A stretch of 12,739 nt of DNA from an uncultured Prosthecobacter sp. Its GTDB lineage: Bacteria > Verrucomicrobiota > Verrucomicrobiia > Verrucomicrobiales > Verrucomicrobiaceae. The notes beneath the pieces are model-generated. The model saw nothing but the letters and a program-made list of their open reading frames with translations. It did not search any database and was not told the origin of the DNA. The position numbers and the translations under genes are program-made. Numbering within the stretch: position 1 is the stretch's first letter; the number at the start of each line of letters is the position of its first letter. The stretch is taken from assembly GCA_947523045.1 (NCBI GenBank), contig CANNUR010000073.1:1-12739 (forward strand), read 5' to 3'. This document shows, one piece after another, positions 1 to 7,229 of the stretch.

Positions 1-1790
1 CCCATGAAGAGGTGCCAGTCGAGGCTGCGCGCGTGGTTCCACTCGTTCCACTGGCCAAATTCGCCGCCCATGAAGAGCAGCTTCTTGCCGGGGTGGGCCC
101 ACATCCAGGCGTAAAACAGGCGCAGGTTGGCGAACTTCTGCCAGCGGTCGCCAGGCATCTTGTTGATCAGACTGCCCTTGCCATGCACCACCTCGTCGTG
201 ACTGAGCACGAGGATGAAATTCTCGTCGTAGGCATAAAGCATCGAGAAGGTGGCCTCACCGTGATGGTACTTCCGGTGCACCGGCTCCTCCTGCATGTAG
301 TGCAGGCTGTCGTTCATCCAGCCCATGTTCCACTTGAAACCGAAGCCCAGGCCACCCGTATCGACCGATTTGGACACCCCTGGCCAAGCCGTGCTCTCCT
401 CGGCAATGATCGTGGTTCCGGGATGCTGGGCGTAGCAGACGCGGTTGAGTTCGCGCAGGAAATCAATGGCCTCCAGATTTTCGCGCCCTCCGAACTTGTT
501 CGGCACCCAGGCCCAGGGCTTGCGCGAGTAATCGAGGTAAAGCATGGAGGCCACCGCGTCGACCCGCAGGCCGTCGATGTGGAACTGCTCCAACCAGAAC
601 AGCGCGTTGGCGAGCAGGAAGTTTTTCACCTCGGCACGGCCGTAGTTGAAGATGAGGGTTCCCCAGTCCTGATGCTCCCCCTGGCGCGGATCGGCGTGTT
701 CGTACAGGGCCGTGCCGTCGAACTGGGCGAGCCCGTGGGCATCCTTGGGAAAGTGCCCGGGCACCCAGTCGAGGATGACCCCCAAGCCGGCCTGGTGGCA
801 GCGGTCGACAAACTGGCGAAACTCGTCCGGATTGCCAAAGCGGCTGGTCGGCGCAAAGTAGCCGGTGATCTGATAGCCCCAGGAGCCGTCGAAGGGGTGC
901 TCGGCGACCGGCATCAGCTCGATGTGGGTGAAGTTGAGCGACTTCACATAGGGGATCAGGTCGTCGGCCAGTTCGAGATAGGACTTGGGACGGTTGCCCT
1001 GCTCCGGGATGCGCTTCCAGGAACCGAGATGCACTTCATAGACACTCATCGGCGCGCGGTAGAGATCGTGGCGGGCGCGCCGCTCCATCCATTCCTGGTC
1101 GCTCCAGCGGTAGCGCTGCAGGTCGAAGACCAGGCTGGCCGTCTGCACGCCGTGCTGGCCGAAGAAGGCAAAGGGATCGGACTTGACCAGCACGTGCCCC
1201 TCGGCGCTGAGGATCTCGAACTTGTAATGGCTGAGTTCACGGATGCCGGGCAGGAAGATCTCCCAGATGCCGCCCTCGATGCGCAAACGCATGGGGTTCA
1301 CACGCCCGTCCCAGTCGTTGAAATCGCCGACCACCGAAACCCGCCGGGCATTGGGCGCCCAGACGGCGAACTGCACGCCACTGACGCCATCGATCACCCG
1401 CGGCCGCGCCCCCAGGCAGTCCCACAGGCGCTGATGCGTGCCCTCGCGAAAATAATAAATGTCCTGATCACCGAGCAGCGGGCCGAAGGAATAAGGATCG
1501 GCGCCGCGGCTGACGCGACCGTCGTAACCGACGATCTCGACATCATACGCCAGGCATTCCGGCAACTCGGCGACAAACAGACCGTGATGGTGCTCGCGGC
1601 GCATCGGCCAAACGCCACCGCCCGCGCGTGCCAGCAGGCGCACCGCGTGAGCCCTGGGCTGAAAAACGCGCACCGTCACGCTGCCATCCGCGTGCGGCTG
1701 CGGACCCAGGAAGCCGAAGGGGTTGCCGTGGCGGGCTTCCAGGAAGGCGAGGGCGTCAGCGGAGAAACCAGGGTCGTCGTTCAGGCTCAT
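1..1790 (-). CDS. glgB: 1,4-alpha-glucan (glycogen) branching enzyme GlgB, 3' end cut by window edge
   Basis: GlgB cuts alpha-1,4-glucan chains and rejoins the piece through an alpha-1,6 bond, making branches in cytoplasmic glycogen. The first 596 residues are present. They show a GlgB-type N-terminal N1 module (about residues 1-120), a CBM48 module (about 130-220, with WAPNARRVSVVGDFNDWDG), and the GH13 barrel from about 245 (YEVHLGSWKR, DWVPGHFP). All three catalytic residues are visible: nucleophile D411 in GLRVDAVASM, acid/base E464 in IIAEEST, and D532 in LSHDEVVHG. Each sits exactly 6 residues later than the recalled E. coli positions 405, 458 and 526. The C-terminal beta domain lies outside the window. 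The ATG (1790-1788) overlaps the stop of the upstream glycosyltransferase gene in an ATGA, and no Shine-Dalgarno is seen, so translational coupling is likely. The identity is secure from motifs and domain order. Confidence 0.97.
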   Translation of the reverse strand, partial: MSLNDDPGFSADALAFLEARHGNPFGFLGPQPHADGSVTVRVFQPRAHAVRLLARAGGGVWPMRREHHHGLFVAELPECLAYDVEIVGYDGRVSRGADPYSFGPLLGDQDIYYFREGTHQRLWDCLGARPRVIDGVSGVQFAVWAPNARRVSVVGDFNDWDGRVNPMRLRIEGGIWEIFLPGIRELSHYKFEILSAEGHVLVKSDPFAFFGQHGVQTASLVFDLQRYRWSDQEWMERRARHDLYRAPMSVYEVHLGSWKRIPEQGNRPKSYLELADDLIPYVKSLNFTHIELMPVAEHPFDGSWGYQITGYFAPTSRFGNPDEFRQFVDRCHQAGLGVILDWVPGHFPKDAHGLAQFDGTALYEHADPRQGEHQDWGTLIFNYGRAEVKNFLLANALFWLEQFHIDGLRVDAVASMLYLDYSRKPWAWVPNKFGGRENLEAIDFLRELNRVCYAQHPGTTIIAEESTAWPGVSKSVDTGGLGFGFKWNMGWMNDSLHYMQEEPVHRKYHHGEATFSMLYAYDENFILVLSHDEVVHGKGSLINKMPGDRWQKFANLRLFYAWMWAHPGKKLLFMGGEFGQWNEWNHARSLDWHLFM

Positions 1791-2842
1791 GAATGGGGTG
1801 CAAGTAGCAGAGGCTCAAGATGTTCCAAGCAGATTTTCGCCAATGCATGGTCGCGCAACAGCACCTTGCGCGCCCGCCCGGCCGGGTCGACCCGCCACCA
1901 TTGCATGATCCGTGCCGAAACCGCCTCCGGGTCCGCCGCAGGATCAAAAAACTGCGCCGCCGGCCCCAGCACCTCTCGGTGCACCGGCAGGTCGGAACAC
2001 CAAACCGGCAGCCGGTGCGCCGCCGCCTCCAGCAGGGGCAGACCGAAACCTTCGCCCGTGCTGGGGAAAAACAGGGCATCGGCCATCTGATACAAGCCGC
2101 GGACTTCCGCTGCGTCGAGCGGCGCCTGCTCGCCCAGAAACACCGCCGCCCGTCCCAGGTTTTCCGCTTCGCGCAGGGCGCGCAACTCGGCCAGGTAACG
2201 AACCCCGTCGGCCTGGTGCGGATCGGGCGCCCCGGTCACCGCGTAGGCGGCGTCGAGGCCGGCGCGGCGCAGGGCGGCGGTGACGCGCAGCCCCAACTCG
2301 ATGTTCTTGCGGCGGATCAGGCGCGCCGGATGCGCCAGCACCAGCTCATGGTCCCAGAGCGGCAGCGCGGCAAGCCGCGGCGACAGGCCCAGCACCGCCG
2401 CCAGATCAATGCCATTGGGGATCACCCGCACCGCCTCGGCCGGTAGGGCGGTCGCCCGCAGGTAATCGCGCCGGCGCGCCTCCGAGACCGCCACATGACA
2501 GGTCGCCGGCACCGGTTCACTCCAGCCGAGCGCGGCGTACTGAGGGTTCACGGCGGCGACATCGTGCACCCAGTTGATCCAGCGCAACTGAGGCTGTGCC
2601 GCGGCCTGGGCGGTCAGTTCGCGGGTCCACTCCAGGTCAAAGGGCATGGTGAAGATGTTGTGCACCAGCACGGCGCCGGCTGCAGGCTCGGCCAGCCAGG
2701 CGCGAAACCGCGCACGGTCGTGCCGGCTGAACAGAGCCACCTCATGGCCAAGCGCGGCCAGCGCCCGCGCCTGATCGCCCAGCAACCGTTCCACCCCGCC
2801 AATGACCGGCGGCAGGGTGTAATGGAGCAGGGCGACACGCAT
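1787..2842 (-). CDS. GT4-type glycosyltransferase (GT-B fold), upstream partner of glgB
   Basis: This is a 351-residue GT-B glycosyltransferase, expected to move a sugar from a nucleotide-sugar donor to an acceptor I cannot identify. The N-terminal Rossmann domain starts MRVALLHYTLPPVIGGVER, with the GGVE loop typical of GT4. The C-terminal donor-binding domain has NGID (143-146), basic residues in RLIRRKN (174-180), and the E-x7-E motif E264...E272 in GEGFGLPLLEA. It lacks a signal peptide or membrane helix, so it is probably cytosolic or peripheral. An open frame extends upstream to 2986, but I chose the ATG at 2842 because the GT4 fold begins there and AAGGTG lies about 5 bases upstream. 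Its stop overlaps the glgB start, which suggests an alpha-glucan or polysaccharide role. It is too short and too unlike GT5 to be a classical GlgA. Confidence 0.88.
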   Translation of the reverse strand: MRVALLHYTLPPVIGGVERLLGDQARALAALGHEVALFSRHDRARFRAWLAEPAAGAVLVHNIFTMPFDLEWTRELTAQAAAQPQLRWINWVHDVAAVNPQYAALGWSEPVPATCHVAVSEARRRDYLRATALPAEAVRVIPNGIDLAAVLGLSPRLAALPLWDHELVLAHPARLIRRKNIELGLRVTAALRRAGLDAAYAVTGAPDPHQADGVRYLAELRALREAENLGRAAVFLGEQAPLDAAEVRGLYQMADALFFPSTGEGFGLPLLEAAAHRLPVWCSDLPVHREVLGPAAQFFDPAADPEAVSARIMQWWRVDPAGRARKVLLRDHALAKICLEHLEPLLLAPHS

Positions 2843-2896
2843 CCGGTCACCTTGGCGCGCACCCACGCGGCGGCAAAAGAAAAAGGCCGCGGGCAT

Positions 2897-2916
2897 GCCG
2901 CAATTGCGCTTGCGGC
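2897..2916. repeat. Perfect 7-bp inverted repeat in the divergent spacer between the glycosyltransferase gene and dhaK
   Basis: GCCGCAA (2897-2903) pairs perfectly with TTGCGGC (2910-2916) around a 6-base loop. It lies in the 125-bp spacer that must hold the promoters of both divergent genes, 55 bases before the glycosyltransferase start and 52 before dhaK. It could be an operator-like site or a leader hairpin. The minus strand just downstream has a pyrimidine-rich run (GGCCTTTTTCTTTT, from about 2888 down to 2875), so a leader hairpin of the glycosyltransferase transcript is possible. The repeat itself is seen directly; its function is not known. Confidence 0.4.
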
Positions 2917-2967
2917 GGGAAAAGCTCTCGTCCAGCCTCCCGCGCCCTTTCCAACCCGATCCAAGCC

Positions 2968-3978
2968 ATGAGCAAGAATCCCGCAAAAAAACTCCTCAAC
3001 GACCCCCTCAAGTGCGCCGACGAACTCTTCGACGGACTGGTGCTCGCCTACGACGGCAAGGCCCGCCGCGTGGGCAAGCGCTCGATCGTCATGAATGACC
3101 TGCGTCCGAACGCCCCCGCCCTGCTCATCGGTGGCGGCGCCGGCCACGAACCGATCTACCACGGCTTGGTCGGCAAGGGCATGGGCGATGGTGCCGCCGT
3201 CGGCGACATCTTTGCCGCACCGCCCCCCGACATCGTCCTCGAGGCGACCCAAGCCGTGAACCGCGGCAAGGGGGTGCTCTATCTCTACGGCAACTACGCC
3301 GGCGACGTCATGAACTTCGACATCGGCGCCGAACTCGCCGAGGAAGAGGGCATTGAGGTGAAGACCGTCATCATCAACGACGATGTCTGCTCGGCACCGC
3401 CCAGCGAAAAGGCCAAGCGCCGCGGCATCGCCGGCCTCGTGCCGGTGGTCAAGCTCGCCGGCGCCGCCGCCAGCCAGGTCGACAGCCTCGACGAACTCGC
3501 CCGCCTCGCCCAGAAGGCGGTCGACATGACCCGCACCGTCGGCGTCTCGACCCGCCCCGGTTCCATCCCCGCGACCGGCGAACCGACCTTTGAACTGCCC
3601 GACGAACTCATTGGCCTGGGCATGGGCATTCACGGCGAAAAGGGCGTCGGCCTGATCCCCATGTGCACGGCCGACGAACTGGCGGCGAAGATCCTCGAAC
3701 TGCTGTTCGCCGACGACCTGGAACTGAACGCCGGCGATGAAATCGTCTTCTTCGTCAACAGCCTCGGCAGCACCCACCTCATGGAACTGCTCATTCTGCT
3801 GCGCGCCGCCCGCCCGATCCTCGAAGCTCGCGGCCTGAAGGTGCACCAGACGATCTGCGACAACATTGTGACCTGCCAGGAAATGGCGGGCGTCAGCTTC
3901 AGCATCACCAAACTCGATGCCGAACTGAAGCAGCTCTGGGACCTGCCCTGCGAGAGCCTTGGCTACACGAAGCTCTGA
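2968..3978 (+). CDS. dhaK: Dihydroxyacetone kinase, DhaK (substrate-binding) subunit
   Basis: DhaK binds dihydroxyacetone covalently through a histidine and presents it for phosphorylation to dihydroxyacetone phosphate. In the two-subunit enzymes the phosphate comes from DhaL, either ADP-loaded and recharged by a PTS protein or using ATP. The 336-residue product is a complete stand-alone K domain. The key residues are present: H60 in GGGAGHEP, D113 in YGNYAGDVMNFD, and the hemiaminal histidine H222 in GMGIHGEKG. Each is 4 residues later than the recalled E. coli H56, D109 and H218. No DhaL domain is fused, and no dhaL or dhaM lies in the window. The gene is flanked by a divergent gene on the left and its own terminator on the right, so it looks monocistronic. 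No Shine-Dalgarno is visible before the ATG. A related ketose (for example erythrulose) kinase subunit or a regulatory DhaQ-like role are alternatives. Confidence 0.93.
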   Translation: MSKNPAKKLLNDPLKCADELFDGLVLAYDGKARRVGKRSIVMNDLRPNAPALLIGGGAGHEPIYHGLVGKGMGDGAAVGDIFAAPPPDIVLEATQAVNRGKGVLYLYGNYAGDVMNFDIGAELAEEEGIEVKTVIINDDVCSAPPSEKAKRRGIAGLVPVVKLAGAAASQVDSLDELARLAQKAVDMTRTVGVSTRPGSIPATGEPTFELPDELIGLGMGIHGEKGVGLIPMCTADELAAKILELLFADDLELNAGDEIVFFVNSLGSTHLMELLILLRAARPILEARGLKVHQTICDNIVTCQEMAGVSFSITKLDAELKQLWDLPCESLGYTKL

Positions 3979-4006
3979 GATCAGCCAGCGCAGCTCCCGA
4001 ATCAGC

Positions 4007-4040
4007 ACGGGCGGAACCGCGAGGTTCCGCCCGTTGTTTT
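4007..4040 (+). terminator. Rho-independent terminator of dhaK
   Basis: A perfect 12-bp stem (4007-4018 ACGGGCGGAACC with 4023-4034 GGTTCCGCCCGT) closes a GCGA tetraloop and is followed by TGTTTT. It starts 29 bases after the dhaK stop. On the opposite strand the stem is followed by GCTGATT rather than a T run, so it should work mainly for dhaK, although the stem lies 66 bases past the stop of the convergent protease gene and could help there too. Confidence 0.92.
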
Positions 4041-4099
4041 GGGGGATGAGCGACTGCGGTTTGCGGCCGCCTCGCTGAGCCAGCCGCCACTCCACCGCC

Positions 4100-6427
4100 T
4101 CACTTGGCCGGCTTGTCCTCGGTCTTGGCCGTGGTGGGCTGCTTGCCGGTCAACTCGAGGTAGTCGCGCAGGATGTGGATCGCCTCCAGCTTGGTGGGCT
4201 CCAAACCGTAGGGGAACTTCGAAGCATCCGAGTCGCCCTCCTCGCCCTCGCTCTTGGCCGCCATCTTCATGCCGGTGCTCTGCTCGCGGGTGAAGGCCGA
4301 CTCGGGGACCAGTTCAGGCGCGTTGACGTTGTCGAGGGTCAGGTGATAGACCTTGAAAGTGTCTTCCTTCAGGCGCTCGGCAACCTGCTTGGCGCGTTCG
4401 GCACGCTCCTCTTCCTGCTTTTCACGACGGGCCTCGTTTTCCTTGGCCTCCTGCTGGCGTTGGGCGAGATTGATGACGACCGTGTTGCGGTCGATACGAT
4501 CCTTCAACCGCGCTGATTCCTCACGAATGTATTTGAACTCGGGGTTGGCATCGAGGCGGGCCGCAAGGCGGGTGGCCAGCTCCTGAACGGGCAGTGGCTG
4601 CGGCGCGAAGAGATTGTAGTTGCGCGCCGGAATGGTGTCGTAGGGCAGCGGGTTTTCGGTGGCCGACTCGCCAATGTCGAGCACGTCGCGGATCGACGGC
4701 AGCACAAGGTCGGGCTCGACCCCCTTGAGCTGGGTGGAGCCACCGGCGATGCGGTAGAACTTCTGGATGGTGACCTTCAGGTTGCCGGCGCGGTCCTTCT
4801 TGGCAAAGAACGGCATGAAGCGGTCCACCGGCAGGATGGTCTGCACGGTGCCCTTGCCAAAGGTCGACTTGTCGCCGACCACGAGCGCACGACGGTAGTC
4901 CTGCAGCGCAGCCGCCAGAATTTCCGAGGCCGAGGCGCTGGTCTTGTCGGTCAACACGATCATCGGGCCGTCGTAGAAGGCCTGGGGATTTTCGCATTCC
5001 CGCCAGGTGATGGTGCCGCGCCAGTCCTTGGCCTGAACGACCGGACCCGCCGGAACGAAGAGACCGGTAAGTCGAATCGCCTCCTCGAGCGAACCGCCGC
5101 CGTTGCCGCGCAGATCGAGCACCAGGCCGTCGATCTTCTCCTTCATCAGGCGGCCGAGCAATTTCTGAACGTCATCGGTCGTGCTGACCGTACCGTCCTC
5201 CATGTCGGCGTAAAAGGACGACAGGTTGATCCAGCCGACCTTGAGCGGCTTGCCGAGTTCAGCGGGAGTCTGGATGAGTTCGGCGTTGGCGAGCTTCTCC
5301 TTCAGTTCGACCGCACCGCGCACAATGGTGATGATCTTGGTGGAGGCCGGATCCTGCGCCGGATTGACGCGCAGGCGCACGACGCTGCCTTCGGTGCCGC
5401 GGATCATGTCGACGATCTTCTGTAGCTTCATGAACTTCGTCTCAACAAACTCCGCCTCGCCCTGGGCGACGCCGGTGATCTTGTCATTGAGCTTGAGTTC
5501 GCCCTGCTTGTCGGCCGGACCGCCGACCACGATGCCCTGGATGACCGCCACATCGTCCTCGAGGCCGAGCAGGGCGCCGATGCCGACGAGCTTGTGCTTC
5601 ATCTGGATGTTGAAGTTGTCCATCTCATTGACGCTCATGTACTCCGTGTGCGGATCGTAGGCGGCCGAGAGGCTGGAGAGGAAAAGATCGACCACATCCT
5701 CCTGGTCGTTTTCCTCGAGCGATTCGAGCAAGCGCTCGTAGTCCTTGAGCACGCGGGCCTCCGGAGTGCGCTCCTCCTCCTTTTCGACGGCCGGTGTCTC
5801 GGGCTTGGCCTCGGCGGGCTTGGCGGCTTCGGGCTTGGCCTCGGCTGGCGGCGTGTCCTTGGCCTTCTTCGCGGCTTCGGCCTCCTTTTTGGCCTTTTCC
5901 TCCGCCTTGGCCTCGTCGGCGAGACGCTCCTGCAGCAGGTTTTCCTCGAGGATGTCGAGCCACAGGCGATCCTGCTCGGCGGTGTCGGCCGGATACGGCG
6001 CCTTGTCGCGCTTGATCAGGGTGGTGCGTTCGGAATCGAAGGTGAACTTGTGATCCTTGAGGGTGGTGCGCACAAACTCGAGGCGCTCCTTCACCCGCTT
6101 CTTGTAGAGATCGTAGACCTCAAAGGCCGGGCTGATGTCGCGCATCAGGATCAGGTCGTCGAGCGTGGTCTTGAACTTGGTCTCGAACTCCTGGACATCC
6201 TTGGCGGTGAAAAACACCCTGCGGAAGTCGAGGGTGTTGAGGTAGTTGCGCAGCATGCGCACCGACATCTCGTCGTCGAAATCCTGGCGCGAGTAGTGCT
6301 GATTCTGCAGCATGTAGGCGACGTGCATCGCCACCTGGCCGAAGTTGGTCTCCGCGCGGGCGGTGGGTGAGACGGTGGTCGCCAGGGCGAGGCCGGCTCC
6401 GAAAAGGAGGGGTAGAGCGCGAGTCAT
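4100..6427 (-). CDS. prc: Carboxy-terminal processing protease, Prc/Tsp type (peptidase S41A)
   Basis: This 775-residue exported serine protease should trim or degrade envelope proteins from their C termini. A signal peptide covers residues 1-25 (hydrophobic core, ARA before E26). Next come a Tsp N-terminal helical domain (about 27-260), a PDZ domain (about 278-356, with VGIGALL and GGPADKQGELKLNDKI), and the S41 core. The core has LDLRGNGGGS and the Ser-Lys dyad: S499 in TSASASEILAAA and K525 in STFGKGTVQ. A helical C-terminal domain rich in Glu/Lys/Arg follows (about 630-690). E. coli Prc is about 680 residues; part of the extra length is a low-complexity Lys/Ala/Glu/Pro insert at about 170-222 inside the N-terminal domain. 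The gene starts at ATG 6427 without a clear Shine-Dalgarno. It is divergent from the metallo-hydrolase gene and convergent with dhaK, so probably monocistronic. No intrinsic terminator of its own was found. Confidence 0.95.
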   Translation of the reverse strand: MTRALPLLFGAGLALATTVSPTARAETNFGQVAMHVAYMLQNQHYSRQDFDDEMSVRMLRNYLNTLDFRRVFFTAKDVQEFETKFKTTLDDLILMRDISPAFEVYDLYKKRVKERLEFVRTTLKDHKFTFDSERTTLIKRDKAPYPADTAEQDRLWLDILEENLLQERLADEAKAEEKAKKEAEAAKKAKDTPPAEAKPEAAKPAEAKPETPAVEKEEERTPEARVLKDYERLLESLEENDQEDVVDLFLSSLSAAYDPHTEYMSVNEMDNFNIQMKHKLVGIGALLGLEDDVAVIQGIVVGGPADKQGELKLNDKITGVAQGEAEFVETKFMKLQKIVDMIRGTEGSVVRLRVNPAQDPASTKIITIVRGAVELKEKLANAELIQTPAELGKPLKVGWINLSSFYADMEDGTVSTTDDVQKLLGRLMKEKIDGLVLDLRGNGGGSLEEAIRLTGLFVPAGPVVQAKDWRGTITWRECENPQAFYDGPMIVLTDKTSASASEILAAALQDYRRALVVGDKSTFGKGTVQTILPVDRFMPFFAKKDRAGNLKVTIQKFYRIAGGSTQLKGVEPDLVLPSIRDVLDIGESATENPLPYDTIPARNYNLFAPQPLPVQELATRLAARLDANPEFKYIREESARLKDRIDRNTVVINLAQRQQEAKENEARREKQEEERAERAKQVAERLKEDTFKVYHLTLDNVNAPELVPESAFTREQSTGMKMAAKSEGEEGDSDASKFPYGLEPTKLEAIHILRDYLELTGKQPTTAKTEDKPAK
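4643..4930 (-). other. S41 catalytic block of the protease (Ser-Lys dyad)
   Basis: This part of the protease gene encodes about residues 500-595, beginning at the catalytic serine S499 (codon at 4933-4931, just outside) and including the general base K525 in FGKGTV. The spacing between the two is 26 residues, one more than in the recalled E. coli Prc pair (452/477), because DKST replaces EPT before FGKG. The dyad looks intact, so the enzyme is predicted to be active. Confidence 0.7.
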
Positions 6428-6532
6428 GGGGGGAATTGCCGACGGAAGAAGTACGACCTAAACGGTGGGTTCGTCGCCAAATTTGCCTTTTGCGGCTTGA
6501 AATGTCCACAGGATTCCCTCAGGAAGCCGCTG

Positions 6533-7153
6533 ATGCTGGACATTCACACCTTCACGGGCGGCATCGCCCAAACCAACGCCTGGCTGATCGAGTCCCCGCG
6601 CGGCAACGTGCTGGTTGACGCCCCCGAGGGGACGGCCCGCTGGCTGCTGGCACGCGGCGCACGGGTTGATGCCCTGCTGCTGACCCATCAGCACTTCGAT
6701 CATGTGCAGGACGCGGCGCAGGTGAAGTCGGAGCACGACTGCCGGGTGCTGGCCTGGTCGGCCTTCTCGCGCGAGCTGACCCTGGAGCGCCTGGTCGGTG
6801 CCGTCGGCGGCCGCGAGCTGGTGCCGAAATTCAGCGTCGATGACGTGCTTGCCGGTCGCGATCAGGTGGAGGCCGGCGGCTGGGTTTGGAATCTGCTGCA
6901 CATCCCGGGTCACTCGCCTGACAGCCTGTGCTTCCACCAGCCCGAGACCGGCGACGTGTTTGGCGGTGATGTATTGTTTTTCGACGGCGTGGGTCGCACG
7001 GACTTTCCAGGTGGATCCTTTGAGCAACTTCTGGAGGGCATCCAGGGCAAGCTGCTGGTGCTGCCGGATGCCACCCGTCTGCACCCCGGACACGGACCGG
7101 CCACCACGCTCGGCCGCGAGCGCCATCACAACCCGTTTTTGACCGATCTCTGA
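6533..7153 (+). CDS. MBL-fold metallo-hydrolase, GloC/YcbL-like glyoxalase II
   Basis: This 206-residue cytosolic metallo-beta-lactamase-fold hydrolase most resembles the GloC/YcbL type II glyoxalases, which hydrolyse S-lactoylglutathione in methylglyoxal detoxification. The full set of dinuclear metal ligands is present: H52, H54, D56 and H57 in THQHFDH, H127 in PGHSPDS, D146 in FGGDVLF, and H187 in HPGHGPATT. The GVGRTDFPGG and GRERHHNPFL stretches match those of YcbL closely. It has no C-terminal GloB helical domain, as expected for the short type. I chose the ATG at 6533, preceded by AGGAAG with a 6-base gap; a TTG at 6497 in the same frame would add 12 residues outside the conserved fold. 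It is divergent from the protease gene and lies 76 bases before the DUF4175-like gene on the same strand. The substrate is inferred from family; other thioesters are possible. Confidence 0.9.
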   Translation: MLDIHTFTGGIAQTNAWLIESPRGNVLVDAPEGTARWLLARGARVDALLLTHQHFDHVQDAAQVKSEHDCRVLAWSAFSRELTLERLVGAVGGRELVPKFSVDDVLAGRDQVEAGGWVWNLLHIPGHSPDSLCFHQPETGDVFGGDVLFFDGVGRTDFPGGSFEQLLEGIQGKLLVLPDATRLHPGHGPATTLGRERHHNPFLTDL

Positions 7154-7229
7154 AGCCAGCGGGATTTTCCCTGCAAGGCGACACAAGGCCGGTTGCCGCG
7201 GCGTTAATGCGGTGCACCCTGCCCCCTTC

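Noticed and set aside
12..2090. A 692-codon open frame on the plus strand opposite glgB and the glycosyltransferase gene.
   Set aside because: It lies antisense to two genes with intact catalytic motifs, has no recognisable domain, and is the sort of open frame that GC-rich codon use creates.
2843..2986. N-terminal extension of the glycosyltransferase to an ATG at 2986.
   Set aside because: The extra 48 residues are not part of the GT4 fold, overlap the dhaK start, and the ATG at 2842 has a good ribosome-binding site.
2614..4095. A 493-codon minus-strand frame covering dhaK and part of the glycosyltransferase gene.
   Set aside because: dhaK on the plus strand has all its active-site residues, and the minus frame yields a low-complexity Gly/Ala/Val/Asp-rich product running into another gene out of frame.
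6497..6532. TTG start adding 12 residues to the GloC-like hydrolase.
   Set aside because: The conserved fold begins at the ATG at 6533, which has AGGAAG at a suitable distance; the extension has no conserved features.
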